From JBGLNL01 sp046484125 (GTDB taxonomy: Bacteria; Chloroflexota; Dehalococcoidia; SZUA-161; SpSt-899): 16,725 nt of DNA. This document shows, one piece after another, positions 1 through 7,743 of the stretch. How positions within the stretch are numbered: position 1 is the first letter of the stretch; each line of letters starts with the position of its first letter. Where the stretch lies: contig JAWOBX010000029.1 of the NCBI GenBank assembly GCA_046484125.1, positions 1-16,725 on the forward strand. The letters are read 5' to 3'. Under the pieces are notes generated by a model. It was not told the DNA's origin, searched no databases, and was given only the letters and a program-made list of their open reading frames with translations. Both the position numbers and the translations under genes were made by a program.

Positions 1-187
1 TCCTGCCGAGAGCCTTGATGCGCTGGCTCTTGTATGTTTTAGCACTCTCCTCTGAGGCGTACGCTGAAGTGAGCTCTCGGACAATCAATAAACCAATCAA
101 CACAGCTACACCGATGATGCCAACCGCCATCGCAGCCTTGGCGGTTGTGATTATCACTACCGTGGTAGTAGTTGTGGTAGTAACCAT
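1..187 (-). CDS. small single-pass membrane protein, C-terminus cut by window edge
   Basis: An open frame of at least 62 codons starts at ATG 187-185 and runs off the left edge. After a run of seven threonines (residues 3-9), the visible protein has one strongly hydrophobic segment at about residues 19-36 (sequence MAVGIIGVAVLIGLLIV). A polar, charged stretch rich in Ser, Glu and Lys follows. No enzymatic motif is visible. The N-terminus lacks the Lys/Arg pair of a standard signal peptide, so a membrane-anchored small protein is likelier than a secreted one. A weak Shine-Dalgarno (AAGGGA) lies about 8 bases upstream, and a TTGACT/TAGACT promoter sits at 242-270, so it is probably transcribed separately from the upstream response regulator. 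Family and function are not recognised. The promoter plus a clean TM segment make it likely to be real. Confidence 0.55.
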   Translation of the reverse strand, partial: MVTTTTTTTVVIITTAKAAMAVGIIGVAVLIGLLIVRELTSAYASEESAKTYKSQRIKALGR

Positions 188-241
188 TTTATAAATCCCT
201 TAGGTAAACAAATAGTAAATATCGTCTCACCTTGATTAAAG

Positions 242-270
242 AGTCTAACATATTTCAAAGTAAGAGTCAA
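242..270 (-). promoter_or_regulatory. candidate sigma-A promoter for the small membrane protein
   Basis: On the minus strand TTGACT (270-265) is followed after exactly 17 bases by TAGACT (247-242). These match the consensus at 5/6 and 4/6 positions. The predicted start near 235 leaves a leader of about 48 bases to the ATG at 187. Assignment is from sequence match only. Confidence 0.5.
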
Positions 271-424
271 CAGCAGTTTCGGTCCACAGCGATCTATCCT
301 GAGGCGCATTGACGTCTCACTGTAAAAATGCTCCCTCCCGGAAAAGGTTATTCTCAACCTGCAGATGAATTATTTTACATTTTACTTTTATATTTATACG
401 GCGCCAGCAGTGGCACGGTCGGTC

Positions 425-445
425 AAGATAACGGGAGCACTCCCG
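425..445 (-). terminator. possible terminator downstream of the response regulator
   Basis: A perfect inverted repeat, CGGGAG-CA-CTCCCG (432-445), lies 21 bases past the response-regulator stop codon. On the minus strand it is followed by TTATCTT, a short and imperfect U-tract, so a weak intrinsic terminator is plausible. It separates the regulator from the small membrane gene, which has its own promoter candidate. Confidence 0.4.
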
Positions 446-465
446 GCCGGCTGATTCGCCGTTAT

Positions 466-1152
466 TTACTTAACCAGCCTGTATCCGACACCTCTCTCCG
501 ATAAGATCATCTCAGGCTGCTGATGGTTGTCTCTCAGCTTTGTCCTGAGGCGCTGAACATAAACCTTAAGGTAATCGGTTGAGTCAATGTATTCCGGCCC
601 CCAGACGCCTTCCAGCAGCATCTGGTGAGTCATGACTCTCCCCGCGTTCTTAGCCATCAATTTCAACAGACTGTATTCGGTGGGAGTAAGCCTGACTTTT
701 TCATCCTCGACCCAGACCTCCCGGGTGTGGAAATCCACCCTGAGTCTGCCCAATTGCAAATGCCCCTGATCCGCCTCAATATGGGAAACGGCGGCACGGC
801 GAAGTACCGCCTTTACACGGGCCAGCAACTCAACATGACTGAAGGGTTTAGTTATATAATCGTCCGCGCCCAGTTCCAGTCCCTTTACCTTATCAAACTC
901 CTGATCTTTGGCCGTGAGGATTATCAGCGGCACATCGGAAAAGAAACGTACTCGACGGCATACCTCGAATCCGTCTATATCCGGCAAACCGATATCCACG
1001 ATGACGATATCCGGTTCTTCCCGTTCTATTAAATTCAGACCTTCACCCCCCTCGCTCGCGGAGGCCACCTTGACATCCGGCCAGCGAAGATCGAAGCAAA
1101 GTGAAACCGCTTCGACTATCTCCGGGTCATCTTCTATTATTGCCACTTTCAT
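466..1152 (-). CDS. OmpR/PhoB-family response regulator
   Basis: This 228-residue cytoplasmic transcription factor is phosphorylated by a partner kinase and then binds DNA through a winged helix. The receiver domain (residues 1-120) has the acidic pair D8/D9, phospho-acceptor D53 in VDIGLPD, switch residue T80 and invariant K102 in TKPF. The C-terminal winged helix (about 130-228) shows the family signature LTPTEYSLLKLMAKNAGRV and the GVGYRL wing end. Length and architecture are normal. The start at 1152 is supported by GAGGAG about 11 bases upstream. The histidine kinase gene lies directly upstream on the same strand, 186 bp away, so the pair is almost certainly cognate. The gap has several inverted repeats and may hold a second promoter. 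The closest named relatives would be PhoB/KdpE/WalR-type regulators; the sequence does not identify the regulon. Confidence 0.95.
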   Translation of the reverse strand: MKVAIIEDDPEIVEAVSLCFDLRWPDVKVASASEGGEGLNLIEREEPDIVIVDIGLPDIDGFEVCRRVRFFSDVPLIILTAKDQEFDKVKGLELGADDYITKPFSHVELLARVKAVLRRAAVSHIEADQGHLQLGRLRVDFHTREVWVEDEKVRLTPTEYSLLKLMAKNAGRVMTHQMLLEGVWGPEYIDSTDYLKVYVQRLRTKLRDNHQQPEMILSERGVGYRLVK

Positions 1153-1253
1153 TGTTACAACCTGCTCCTCTTAACCACCATTGTAAACTATTTTGGTGTT
1201 CGTTTGGTAGGTCAAGATATATATTATCACCGTAAACGGTAACCGGCGGTAGC

Positions 1254-1267
1254 GGATTCCGGAATCC
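1254..1267. promoter_or_regulatory. perfect 14-bp palindrome in the kinase-regulator gap
   Basis: GGATTCCGGAATCC at 1254-1267 is a perfect 14-base palindrome midway in the 186-bp space between the kinase stop and the regulator start. The same gap also holds ACCGT-AA-ACGGT (1229-1240), GGCG-ATGC-CGCC (1271-1282) and a G/C-rich bulged hairpin at about 1282-1302. None is followed by a clear U-tract on the minus strand, so these read better as an operator or processing structures than as a terminator. OmpR-family proteins usually bind direct repeats, so a palindrome would suggest a different regulator or an RNA role. Confidence 0.35.
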
Positions 1268-1338
1268 TTTGGCGATGCCGCCCCCGGAAACATTTTCCCG
1301 GGTAAGTTAAACACCGTTTGAATTCATAAAGACCCGGC

Positions 1339-3939
1339 TTATAGCACCGGTATCGAAACAGTGAACACACTCCCCTCCCCCTCCCTGCTCCTCGCCCAGA
1401 CCTTTCCACGATGCAGATTCACCATCTGTTTCACTGTAGCGAGGCCGATTCCCGTACCCGCAATATCATTTGCTGTATATTCACCCCTGTAGTATGGCTC
1501 GAAAATGAGGTCCTGTTCCTCTTCCGGTATGCCCGGACCTGTATCCCTCACTTCAATTAACACCTTGTTACCTTCCAGCCGAACAGAGAGAGACAGCTTC
1601 CCCCCTCTCGGAGTATACTTGTTAGCGTTTACGAGCAGATTGGTGATTATATGCTCAAAGCATTCTGCGTCCGCGATGACCGGAGGCAAAGCCTCGGGAA
1701 GCTCAACCTCCAGTGATTGTTCTTTACTTTCAATAGGTGAAATACACAGTTGTAACGCGTTTTTGATAACCGGTACAAGGTCCATGGGCCGCAGGTCCAC
1801 CTCCAGAGCAGCACTCCTCGATCGGGTTATGTCGACCAGGTCTTCCATCATGGCCTCCATCCTCTCAGTACTTCTCCTGATGTTCTCCACAAGCCTTCTC
1901 AACGGGTCACGCTCATCGCTTCCCAGTTCCTCGACCAGCAGTTCGCTGGATGATTTGATAGAAGTGAGCGGTGTTTTCAACTCATGGGATATTATATTGA
2001 AGAACTCGTCACGCTGCTTGTTCATCGCTTGCAGATTGGTCCATTCGCTTCTCTCTCTCGAGTACAGACGGGCATTGTCCATAGTGAGTGAAAGATGGCC
2101 GGCTACCTGCTCGACGAATACCAGATCACGCTTTGTGTAGGCTTCGGGCCTGGTACTTCCCACAGAGAACACGCCAAAAACCTCCCCCCTGGAGATAAGA
2201 GGCAAATGGACCACGGACCGAATGCCCTGACCGATATAATAAAACCTGTCAGCAAAACCGCTTTGCCCGGCGAGGTCCGGCTCGTAAAGCATGCTCTTGT
2301 TGGCCACCACCCATTCACAGGCGGTACCTTCATATGAAATCCGCCCTTCCCCCTGCCCCGGCGGAGTTTCCATCCCCGACGATAATGGAAAGAACTTCAA
2401 CTCATTGCCCTCCGGAAGAACGATACACGCCCGGTCCATAGGTATGCTTTTCTTAAGTTCGTCAGTGAAGAGCTCATATACAGATTCAAAATCCAGACTC
2501 CTGTTCAGTACCCGGCTCAACCGGCTGAGAGCCTCAAATTGACTCTCTCTCTCCAGGCTCGCCTGGTATACCTGAATATTATCGATGATCAACGCCATCG
2601 TGCGGGCAATCCGCGCCAGCAACCTCTCATCATCCCATGAGTATGGCCGGTTGCCGGTTTTCGGACCGAGTATCAGTAAACCCACCAGACGGTCCCCGAA
2701 ATTTAAGGGTACAAGCAGGGTGGCCTCAATTCGCTCCAGCACATTCCGGTCATGTTCCGTGAACGCCTCCGGACCGTCGCCAGTTGCCGTATCGTTTCGG
2801 TGAAGGACCCCCTCATGAGTGCGCAGCAAGTTTATCAAAGGATTGTCTTTTCCCAGGCTGATGTTGAGTTCCTCACCATCGATACCGGAGGAAGCCGAGA
2901 CGCGGTAATCCCCCTCAGCGTGTACCGGCTGTAGAAGGCAGGCGTACCTGGATTGCATGGCCTGCTTGACCAGCCGTGGTATCGAAGCCGTGGCGGCAGA
3001 AGGGTCAACGATACTCTGGCCCTCATCACGGAGATTATCGATGTACCTGAGATGCCTGTATCTGCCCCTGTAGAACATAAGGCTGGTCAATTGCTGGATC
3101 CAACTCCAGGTCGGTCTTACCCCCGCAACTATAAGAAGCGCGAATAACATATGAAGCCATATGGGCGTGTTCTCATGTTCCCAGAAATATTCAAGGATAA
3201 AGTATATTCCCGAATATACACCGGCCACAAGAATGAACATCCCGGTATAGGGAACAAGCCTGTATACGGTCAACTCCACATCAACTAACCTGGAGGTCAG
3301 TACAGCCAGACCGCTCAGGATCACAAGGATTGTACCGGCTATAACTGTTACCGGATAGATATCGGCTCTTAAATCAAACATTAAGTCGGCCAATCCGCCG
3401 GCAAACACTATGGCGGTGCCGATCACGAAGTATGTAAGACGGTTTCTCTCGGCATACGAGCCGGCAGATAACCGGGCTTTATTCAGCCGGAGACCGGCCA
3501 TCAATACAAGCAGGTAAGCCGGAATAATGAAAAACAGAAACAAAGGCCCCCATACCGGAGCTGGTCCGTACCCCTCAGTCTTTATATGGCTTACAATCAA
3601 ATCCGTAAGTGCCAGTCCAGCGACGGCACCCAGATAGATATAAGCGGATATGAGTGGAATAGACCATTTGAGAATGCCGGTAAAGCGGAGGGCGAAATGG
3701 TAATACATCACCCATGTAAACGAGAAGGATATTACAGCCGCCCGTTCCCACCAGAGGGCTTTTCCCGGGTCCGGATCGGAACTCATCCCGAAGTATAGAA
3801 ATCCCCAGCAAGCCACACCCAGCAGAAAGCCCGCAAAAAGACGTTTTACCGGCTCCCTCCAGGCCTTAACCAATAATATCAGGAGTAATACACTGGAAAA
3901 GCAGGCCTGAATAACAGGCAGTATTTCCTGAAACACCAT
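1339..3939 (-). CDS. membrane-bound sensor histidine kinase, 7TM-GAF-GAF-HisKA-HATPase
   Basis: This large 866-residue sensor autophosphorylates on histidine and passes the phosphate to the downstream response regulator. Residues 1-280 are hydrophobic, with about seven helices up to residue 216 and two more near 228-250 and 259-275. This resembles the N-terminal 7TM region found in histidine kinases of Chloroflexota and Firmicutes. Two GAF-like domains follow at about 316-455 and 475-625. A coiled linker leads to the HisKA domain with the H-box FFNIISHELKTPL (phospho-acceptor H652). The HATPase domain has N-box residues N767/N771, G1 box DTGPGIP (799-805), an F-box at FEPYYRG and G2 box GTGIGL (828-833). 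All catalytic motifs are intact. The ATG at 3939 has only a weak Shine-Dalgarno; a TTGACA promoter candidate lies at 4014-4042. The ligand is unknown, though GAF domains suggest a small molecule, redox or nucleotide signal. Confidence 0.95.
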   Translation of the reverse strand: MVFQEILPVIQACFSSVLLLILLVKAWREPVKRLFAGFLLGVACWGFLYFGMSSDPDPGKALWWERAAVISFSFTWVMYYHFALRFTGILKWSIPLISAYIYLGAVAGLALTDLIVSHIKTEGYGPAPVWGPLFLFFIIPAYLLVLMAGLRLNKARLSAGSYAERNRLTYFVIGTAIVFAGGLADLMFDLRADIYPVTVIAGTILVILSGLAVLTSRLVDVELTVYRLVPYTGMFILVAGVYSGIYFILEYFWEHENTPIWLHMLFALLIVAGVRPTWSWIQQLTSLMFYRGRYRHLRYIDNLRDEGQSIVDPSAATASIPRLVKQAMQSRYACLLQPVHAEGDYRVSASSGIDGEELNISLGKDNPLINLLRTHEGVLHRNDTATGDGPEAFTEHDRNVLERIEATLLVPLNFGDRLVGLLILGPKTGNRPYSWDDERLLARIARTMALIIDNIQVYQASLERESQFEALSRLSRVLNRSLDFESVYELFTDELKKSIPMDRACIVLPEGNELKFFPLSSGMETPPGQGEGRISYEGTACEWVVANKSMLYEPDLAGQSGFADRFYYIGQGIRSVVHLPLISRGEVFGVFSVGSTRPEAYTKRDLVFVEQVAGHLSLTMDNARLYSRERSEWTNLQAMNKQRDEFFNIISHELKTPLTSIKSSSELLVEELGSDERDPLRRLVENIRRSTERMEAMMEDLVDITRSRSAALEVDLRPMDLVPVIKNALQLCISPIESKEQSLEVELPEALPPVIADAECFEHIITNLLVNANKYTPRGGKLSLSVRLEGNKVLIEVRDTGPGIPEEEQDLIFEPYYRGEYTANDIAGTGIGLATVKQMVNLHRGKVWARSREGEGSVFTVSIPVL

Positions 3940-4013
3940 AATCTAACCTGAGCAGGCTGTGCTGACTGTAATAATACCGAATAAATGAGAGCTAACAAAC
4001 TCGGCGTGAAGCA

Positions 4014-4042
4014 ATAGTACAACAGTTAACGGTATTTGTCAA
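4014..4042 (-). promoter_or_regulatory. candidate promoter of the histidine kinase
   Basis: On the minus strand a perfect TTGACA (4042-4037) is followed after 17 bases by TACTAT (4019-4014), which matches 4 of 6 positions of the -10 consensus. Transcription would start near 4007, about 68 bases before the kinase ATG. It lies back to back with the zinc-ribbon promoter, with a degenerate repeat copy (4055-4096) between them. Confidence 0.5.
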
Positions 4043-4054
4043 AAACCACTCCTT

Positions 4055-4096
4055 CCCAAAACCCCCGAAGCCACCATTTGTTAAAGAGGTTCCCTG
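4055..4096 (-). repeat. degenerate half-copy of the structured intergenic repeat (copy D)
   Basis: This stretch aligns with the distal half of copy A: CCCAAAACCCCCGAAG matches CCCAGACCCCCGAAG, then a diverged hairpin zone, then AAAGAGGTTCCCTGAA matching GAAGAGGTTCCTTAAG. The other half, with the TTCCCC/GGGGAA hairpin, is missing or unrecognisable. It lies in the divergent space between the kinase and the zinc-ribbon gene. Its orientation is that of A and B, reading towards the kinase on the minus strand. Confidence 0.55.
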
Positions 4097-4131
4097 AATT
4101 CGAATCGCTGTTTTCGGCACACGATTGTGCC

Positions 4132-4161
4132 TTGACACCTGAATTCATTTAACGTTATACT
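4132..4161 (+). promoter_or_regulatory. strong sigma-A promoter of the zinc-ribbon gene
   Basis: A perfect TTGACA (4132-4137) is followed after 18 bases by TATACT (4156-4161), 5/6 to consensus. Transcription would begin near 4168, leaving a leader of about 25 bases with a strong ribosome-binding site, GGAGGTGG, at 4181-4188. CCTGAATTC occurs at 4093-4101 and again at 4138-4146, immediately after the -35 box, a possible operator pair. Confidence 0.65.
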
Positions 4162-4192
4162 TAGGATTGCTGATACAGGTGGAGGTGGTTTC

Positions 4193-4405
4193 GTGGATCA
4201 GAACGGTTCTTTCAAGTGCCAGAAATGCAAAGAGGGAGATCTTGTACCGCTCTCGGATTACGGTGGACAGGGAGCAGCGGTCCATTACAAGGCATGGGTT
4301 TGCACCAATCCCGATTGCGGTTTCAACATAAAAATCAGAAACGGCGATATCTACATAAACGAGCCCATCATGAGTGGCGCGGCGCACACAGCCAGGATGC
4401 GCTGA
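4193..4405 (+). CDS. small zinc-ribbon protein
   Basis: A 70-residue protein beginning with GTG at 4193, chosen because GGAGGTGG sits 4 bases upstream and a consensus promoter precedes it. Two cysteine pairs, C9-x2-C12 and C37-x4-C42 (CQKC and CTNPDC), are spaced as in a zinc ribbon, with short beta-like segments between. The C-terminal tail is short and basic. Such proteins are usually nucleic-acid or protein binding, but nothing here shows the target. The gene converges with rpoD: its TGA (4403-4405) abuts the rpoD stop (4408-4406) with no spacer. Each transcript must therefore run antisense into the other gene unless it ends inside the coding region. The family is not recognised by name. 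The cysteines, promoter and RBS make it a confident gene. Confidence 0.8.
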   Translation: MDQNGSFKCQKCKEGDLVPLSDYGGQGAAVHYKAWVCTNPDCGFNIKIRNGDIYINEPIMSGAAHTARMR

Positions 4406-5947
4406 TTACTGCTCCAGATAATCTTTCAGTTTCGAGGAGTGAGTTGGGTAGCGAAGCTTCCTCAAAGCCTTCGCTTCTATCTGGCGTATGCGCTCACGAG
4501 TAACTTCGAATTCGCGTCCAACTTCTTCGAGTGTACGGCTGCGTCCGTCCTCAAGACCAAACCGAAGCTGCAATACACTTCTTTCCCGCTCGGTGAGCCC
4601 CTCGAGAACTTCCTCGATCTGCTCCTTGAGCAGAAGGTGTGAGGCGATTTCCGATGGCGTTGCTTTGCGGTCTTCAATGAAATCGCTGAGGTGGCTGTCC
4701 TTATCCTCGCCTATAGGCGTCTCCAGAGAGATGGGTTCCTGAGTCATCTTGAAGACCTCCTCAACCCTTTCCGAGGGGATACCCATCTCGGCCGCTATCT
4801 CCGTACTTGTCGGTTCGCGGCCGTATTCCTGCGCCAGTCTCCGGCTTAACCTGATGAGTTTGTTTATGGTTTCAACCATGTGAACGGGTATTCTGATAGT
4901 CCGGGCCTGATCGGCTATAGCCCTTGTTATGGCCTGGCGAATCCACCACGTAGCATAAGTGCTGAACTTGTATCCCCGCCTGTAGTCGAATTTCTCCACC
5001 GCCCGAATCAAACCTATATTGCCTTCCTGGACCAGGTCGAGCAATCCCATCCCCCTCCCTATATACTTCTTGGCTATACTCACTACCAGCCTGAGATTTG
5101 CCTCGGTGAGATGATGCTTCGCCCAGTCGCCGTCCTCCTTTATTTTCCTGAAATGATGGCTTAGTGCCCGCTCATGGAGCGCCAGCAGGGCGAACAAAGC
5201 GGGCGCGGAGGGCGCATCCGTTAACTTATCGAGCAAGTTGTTCTCATCGAGTTCCTTAATAATAACGCCGGGAATAAGGTGGCAATCCAGGGACACCTTG
5301 ACCAGCATCTCGGACGCCTCCACGGCGGGTATATCCAGTTCGGATGAGACCACGGATATCAATCCGCGCGGTATTTCACTCTCTATTGATTCAAGGAGTT
5401 TTTGATCACAGATAGTCTCCGAAACACTCGCTTCCTCGGGCAGCTCGAGCTCCTTTTTCAATACATTGACGACCGGGAGCATCTGTCCGAGCTCCTGCGA
5501 TATCATCATGGCTATCTCAACCGTGGAAGGAGGAACACCATGAAGTTCCTGCCATGACTTCTCGAAGTGCTTGAGGTGTTTAGCCCGATCCATCCTCCGG
5601 GCAAGTATCTTCTCATTCTGTGAGTCCAGAAGCGGTACCTGCCCCATCTCTCTCAGATACATACGGACCGGATCGTCGATCATCTCCTCAAGTTCCAGGG
5701 ACGGTGTCCCCAGATCAACCGATTCCTCCAGTTCAGGCTCTTCAGCCCACTCCTCTATCTCATCCTCAGCGGGTTCTTCCTCAGCCCATCCCCCTCCAGG
5801 TTTCTCTTCGACCGCCGCATCGGTTATGTCATCTTCTCCCCCCTCCCTCTCTTCATCCATCTCCAAAACGATCTCTGATTCATCCCTGGATAGACTTTTC
5901 TCTTTTGGCACCCCGTTATCTCCCGGACGCGGTTTACGGCGCGGCAT
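4406..5947 (-). CDS. rpoD: primary RNA polymerase sigma factor (sigma-70/SigA)
   Basis: This 513-residue housekeeping sigma factor directs RNA polymerase to -10/-35 promoters. After a Glu/Asp-rich, low-complexity N-terminus (about 23-90) comes region 1.2 (DDPVRMYLREMGQVPLL, 91-107). A helical non-conserved insert spans about 125-280. Region 2 is canonical, with NLRLVVSIAKKY (284-295), DLVQEGNIGLIRAVEKFD (304-321) and the -10 recognition block YKFSTYATWWIRQAITRAI (326-344). Region 3 follows at about 350-430. Region 4 ends with the -35 reading helix VTRERIRQIEAKALRKLR (482-499). The start at 5947 is secured by GAGGAGG five bases upstream. It lies 20 bp after the dnaG stop, the widespread dnaG-rpoD operon arrangement. 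The classic region 1.1 fold is not obvious; the acidic segment may replace it. Confidence 0.97.
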   Translation of the reverse strand: MPRRKPRPGDNGVPKEKSLSRDESEIVLEMDEEREGGEDDITDAAVEEKPGGGWAEEEPAEDEIEEWAEEPELEESVDLGTPSLELEEMIDDPVRMYLREMGQVPLLDSQNEKILARRMDRAKHLKHFEKSWQELHGVPPSTVEIAMMISQELGQMLPVVNVLKKELELPEEASVSETICDQKLLESIESEIPRGLISVVSSELDIPAVEASEMLVKVSLDCHLIPGVIIKELDENNLLDKLTDAPSAPALFALLALHERALSHHFRKIKEDGDWAKHHLTEANLRLVVSIAKKYIGRGMGLLDLVQEGNIGLIRAVEKFDYRRGYKFSTYATWWIRQAITRAIADQARTIRIPVHMVETINKLIRLSRRLAQEYGREPTSTEIAAEMGIPSERVEEVFKMTQEPISLETPIGEDKDSHLSDFIEDRKATPSEIASHLLLKEQIEEVLEGLTERERSVLQLRFGLEDGRSRTLEEVGREFEVTRERIRQIEAKALRKLRYPTHSSKLKDYLEQ

Positions 5948-5967
5948 AAATGCCTCCTCGTTTTATC

Positions 5968-7743
5968 TCACCCCAGTTTGTTGTGCTGACGCTGAAGCTC
6001 CGCCAATCTGGCCGAACTCTCCCCCGGGTCCCCCCCGGATTCCAGCGCCGAGTCCGCTTCGAAAACCAGTTTATATCTCAAGCTTCTTTTCTCAAGCCGG
6101 CGTACGCAATCATCCAGCGCCTCGCGCTGTTGTCTCTTATCGAGTGGCGGAATCTGTCTCTCAATTAGGGAATCAAGATGCTCATGCAATACAGGTGATA
6201 ACATCTCTTTTAATTCACCAGGATTCCGGCTCTGGCTACTGGCAATGAAAACCTCTCTGTTCTCACTTCGTTCAAAATGCTCCGGTGTAAGCCTCTCCGA
6301 AGTCAAGGCAGGGTAATTCAGCAGCAGGGACAGGCAGTATTCCTCCAGTTGATCTCCAGCTCGGGACGTACGGACCAAATCACGCTCTTTTATCTTTCCT
6401 TGCTTCAAGTCGGTCTGGCTCACCATCCATTCCGTAAGCATACCTCTCAGGACCTCATCGCTCAGCCCCGTCAGCTTTTCAAGCCTGGTGAGGTATTCCT
6501 CCCGAACGGCGCTATCCTTCATACTCGAGATTACGGGCAGCAACTCACGGGCTAGACGGGACTTATCCTCCGGTCTGGAAAGGTCGTATTTTACCGCGGT
6601 AACCTCGAACAAATAATCCATCAATGGTCTGGCACTTTTCACCAGCCTGGTCCATTCCTCCGGAGACTCCCGGATCACCTCATCCGGGTCCTTTCCCTCC
6701 GGCATCGAGATGATACTGATCTGAGCACGGAGCTCGCTCGTCCCCCCAAGCCACCCCTTCTTCCCGCTGACTCTCTCGCTGAAAGCGTTACGGCAGATCT
6801 CAATACCACGGAGGGTGGCTGCGTTACCGGCTGTATCGGCATCAAGAGACAAATAAATATGCCCGGTAATACCTTTCAGAATGGCGATCTGGTTTTCGGT
6901 TAACGCGGTACCCATTGAAGCAACCACGTTGCGAAAACCATTCTGAAAAGCGGTAAGGGCATCCATATAGCCCTCTACGATCACTACCGCATCCTGCTCC
7001 CGGATGGCTTCTCTGGCCCTGTCAATCCCGTACAGGACCGAGTTCTTGCTGAAAACAGGGCTTTCTGAGGAATTCAGATACTTGGGAACGGAATCGTCCA
7101 GGGCCCGGGCTCCGAAGCCGATTACGCGTCCCTTGACATCGCTGATGGGGAACATGAGGCGGCCCCTGAAACGGTCGTATGTCCGATCCTCCCTGGCAAT
7201 TGCCAGTCCGGCCGTAACCAGCTCCTTCTCACTGAACCCCAGTTCCTTCATATGGTTCTTCAGGTCATCCCAGGAAGCCCTGCTGTAGCCCAGTTTGAAA
7301 TCGGCCACGGTTTCTTCACTGAGATCTCTCCTGACCAGGTACTTCCTGGCAACCTCCGCCTCCGGCGATTTCAACAGTAGATTCTGATAGTACCTGGCGG
7401 CAGCCTCATTTGCCTGATATATTCTCGGCGTACTGTCATCCGTAGATTTTCTGGGGGCTTTCTCCGGAATAGTAACTCCGGCCCTCGGAGCGAGGTGCCG
7501 GAGCGCCTCACCGAATTCCAGCCCCTCCTTCTTCATTACGAATGAGACCATGTCCCCACCGGCACCACATCCGAAACAGCGCCAGCTCTGTCTTTCAGGA
7601 AACACGAAAAAGGAGGGGGTTTTTTCCGTATGAAACGGGCAGAGTCCACGGAAATTCCTGCCAGATTTCCCCAGCGATACGTATTCAGAGACGATGGAGA
7701 CTATATCCAGCCTCTGTTTTACATCCTCAGCGATGTTATTCAT
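5968..7743 (-). CDS. dnaG: DNA primase
   Basis: This 591-residue enzyme synthesises RNA primers for chromosomal replication in partnership with the replicative helicase. The N-terminal CHC2 zinc finger has C35, H38, C56 and C59 (GLCPFH and CFGCG). The catalytic core carries RFRGRLMFPI (191-200). The Toprim site has E257 in VEGYMD and the metal-binding D301/D303 in LDADTAG. The last third is the helicase-interaction region and is normally the most variable part. Length is typical. The start at 7743 fits the usual N-terminus (xxIxxxVKxRLDIVxxxSEYV). Upstream, the ATG abuts the CTTAAG end of repeat copy A, so the whole 5' untranslated region, including a weak AGGA about 10 bases upstream, comes from the repeat. 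It is followed by rpoD after 20 bp. Confidence 0.97.
   Translation of the reverse strand: MNNIAEDVKQRLDIVSIVSEYVSLGKSGRNFRGLCPFHTEKTPSFFVFPERQSWRCFGCGAGGDMVSFVMKKEGLEFGEALRHLAPRAGVTIPEKAPRKSTDDSTPRIYQANEAAARYYQNLLLKSPEAEVARKYLVRRDLSEETVADFKLGYSRASWDDLKNHMKELGFSEKELVTAGLAIAREDRTYDRFRGRLMFPISDVKGRVIGFGARALDDSVPKYLNSSESPVFSKNSVLYGIDRAREAIREQDAVVIVEGYMDALTAFQNGFRNVVASMGTALTENQIAILKGITGHIYLSLDADTAGNAATLRGIEICRNAFSERVSGKKGWLGGTSELRAQISIISMPEGKDPDEVIRESPEEWTRLVKSARPLMDYLFEVTAVKYDLSRPEDKSRLARELLPVISSMKDSAVREEYLTRLEKLTGLSDEVLRGMLTEWMVSQTDLKQGKIKERDLVRTSRAGDQLEEYCLSLLLNYPALTSERLTPEHFERSENREVFIASSQSRNPGELKEMLSPVLHEHLDSLIERQIPPLDKRQQREALDDCVRRLEKRSLRYKLVFEADSALESGGDPGESSARLAELQRQHNKLG

Noticed and set aside
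157..357. Minus-strand 66-codon frame between the small membrane gene and the regulator
   Set aside because: It overlaps the small gene's start and promoter, has no Shine-Dalgarno and no family resemblance.
1227..1409. Minus-strand 60-codon frame in the kinase-regulator gap
   Set aside because: It overlaps the intact kinase C-terminus in another frame and its composition is Gly/Arg-rich noise from G/C hairpins.
1505..2140. Plus-strand open frame of 211 codons inside the histidine kinase
   Set aside because: Antisense shadow of the HisKA/HATPase region, Ser/Arg-rich with no family resemblance.
5571..6248. Plus-strand open frame of 225 codons across the rpoD 5' end and dnaG 3' end
   Set aside because: It is antisense to two certain genes, Ser/Pro-rich low complexity mirroring the acidic sigma N-terminus, and has no motif or RBS.
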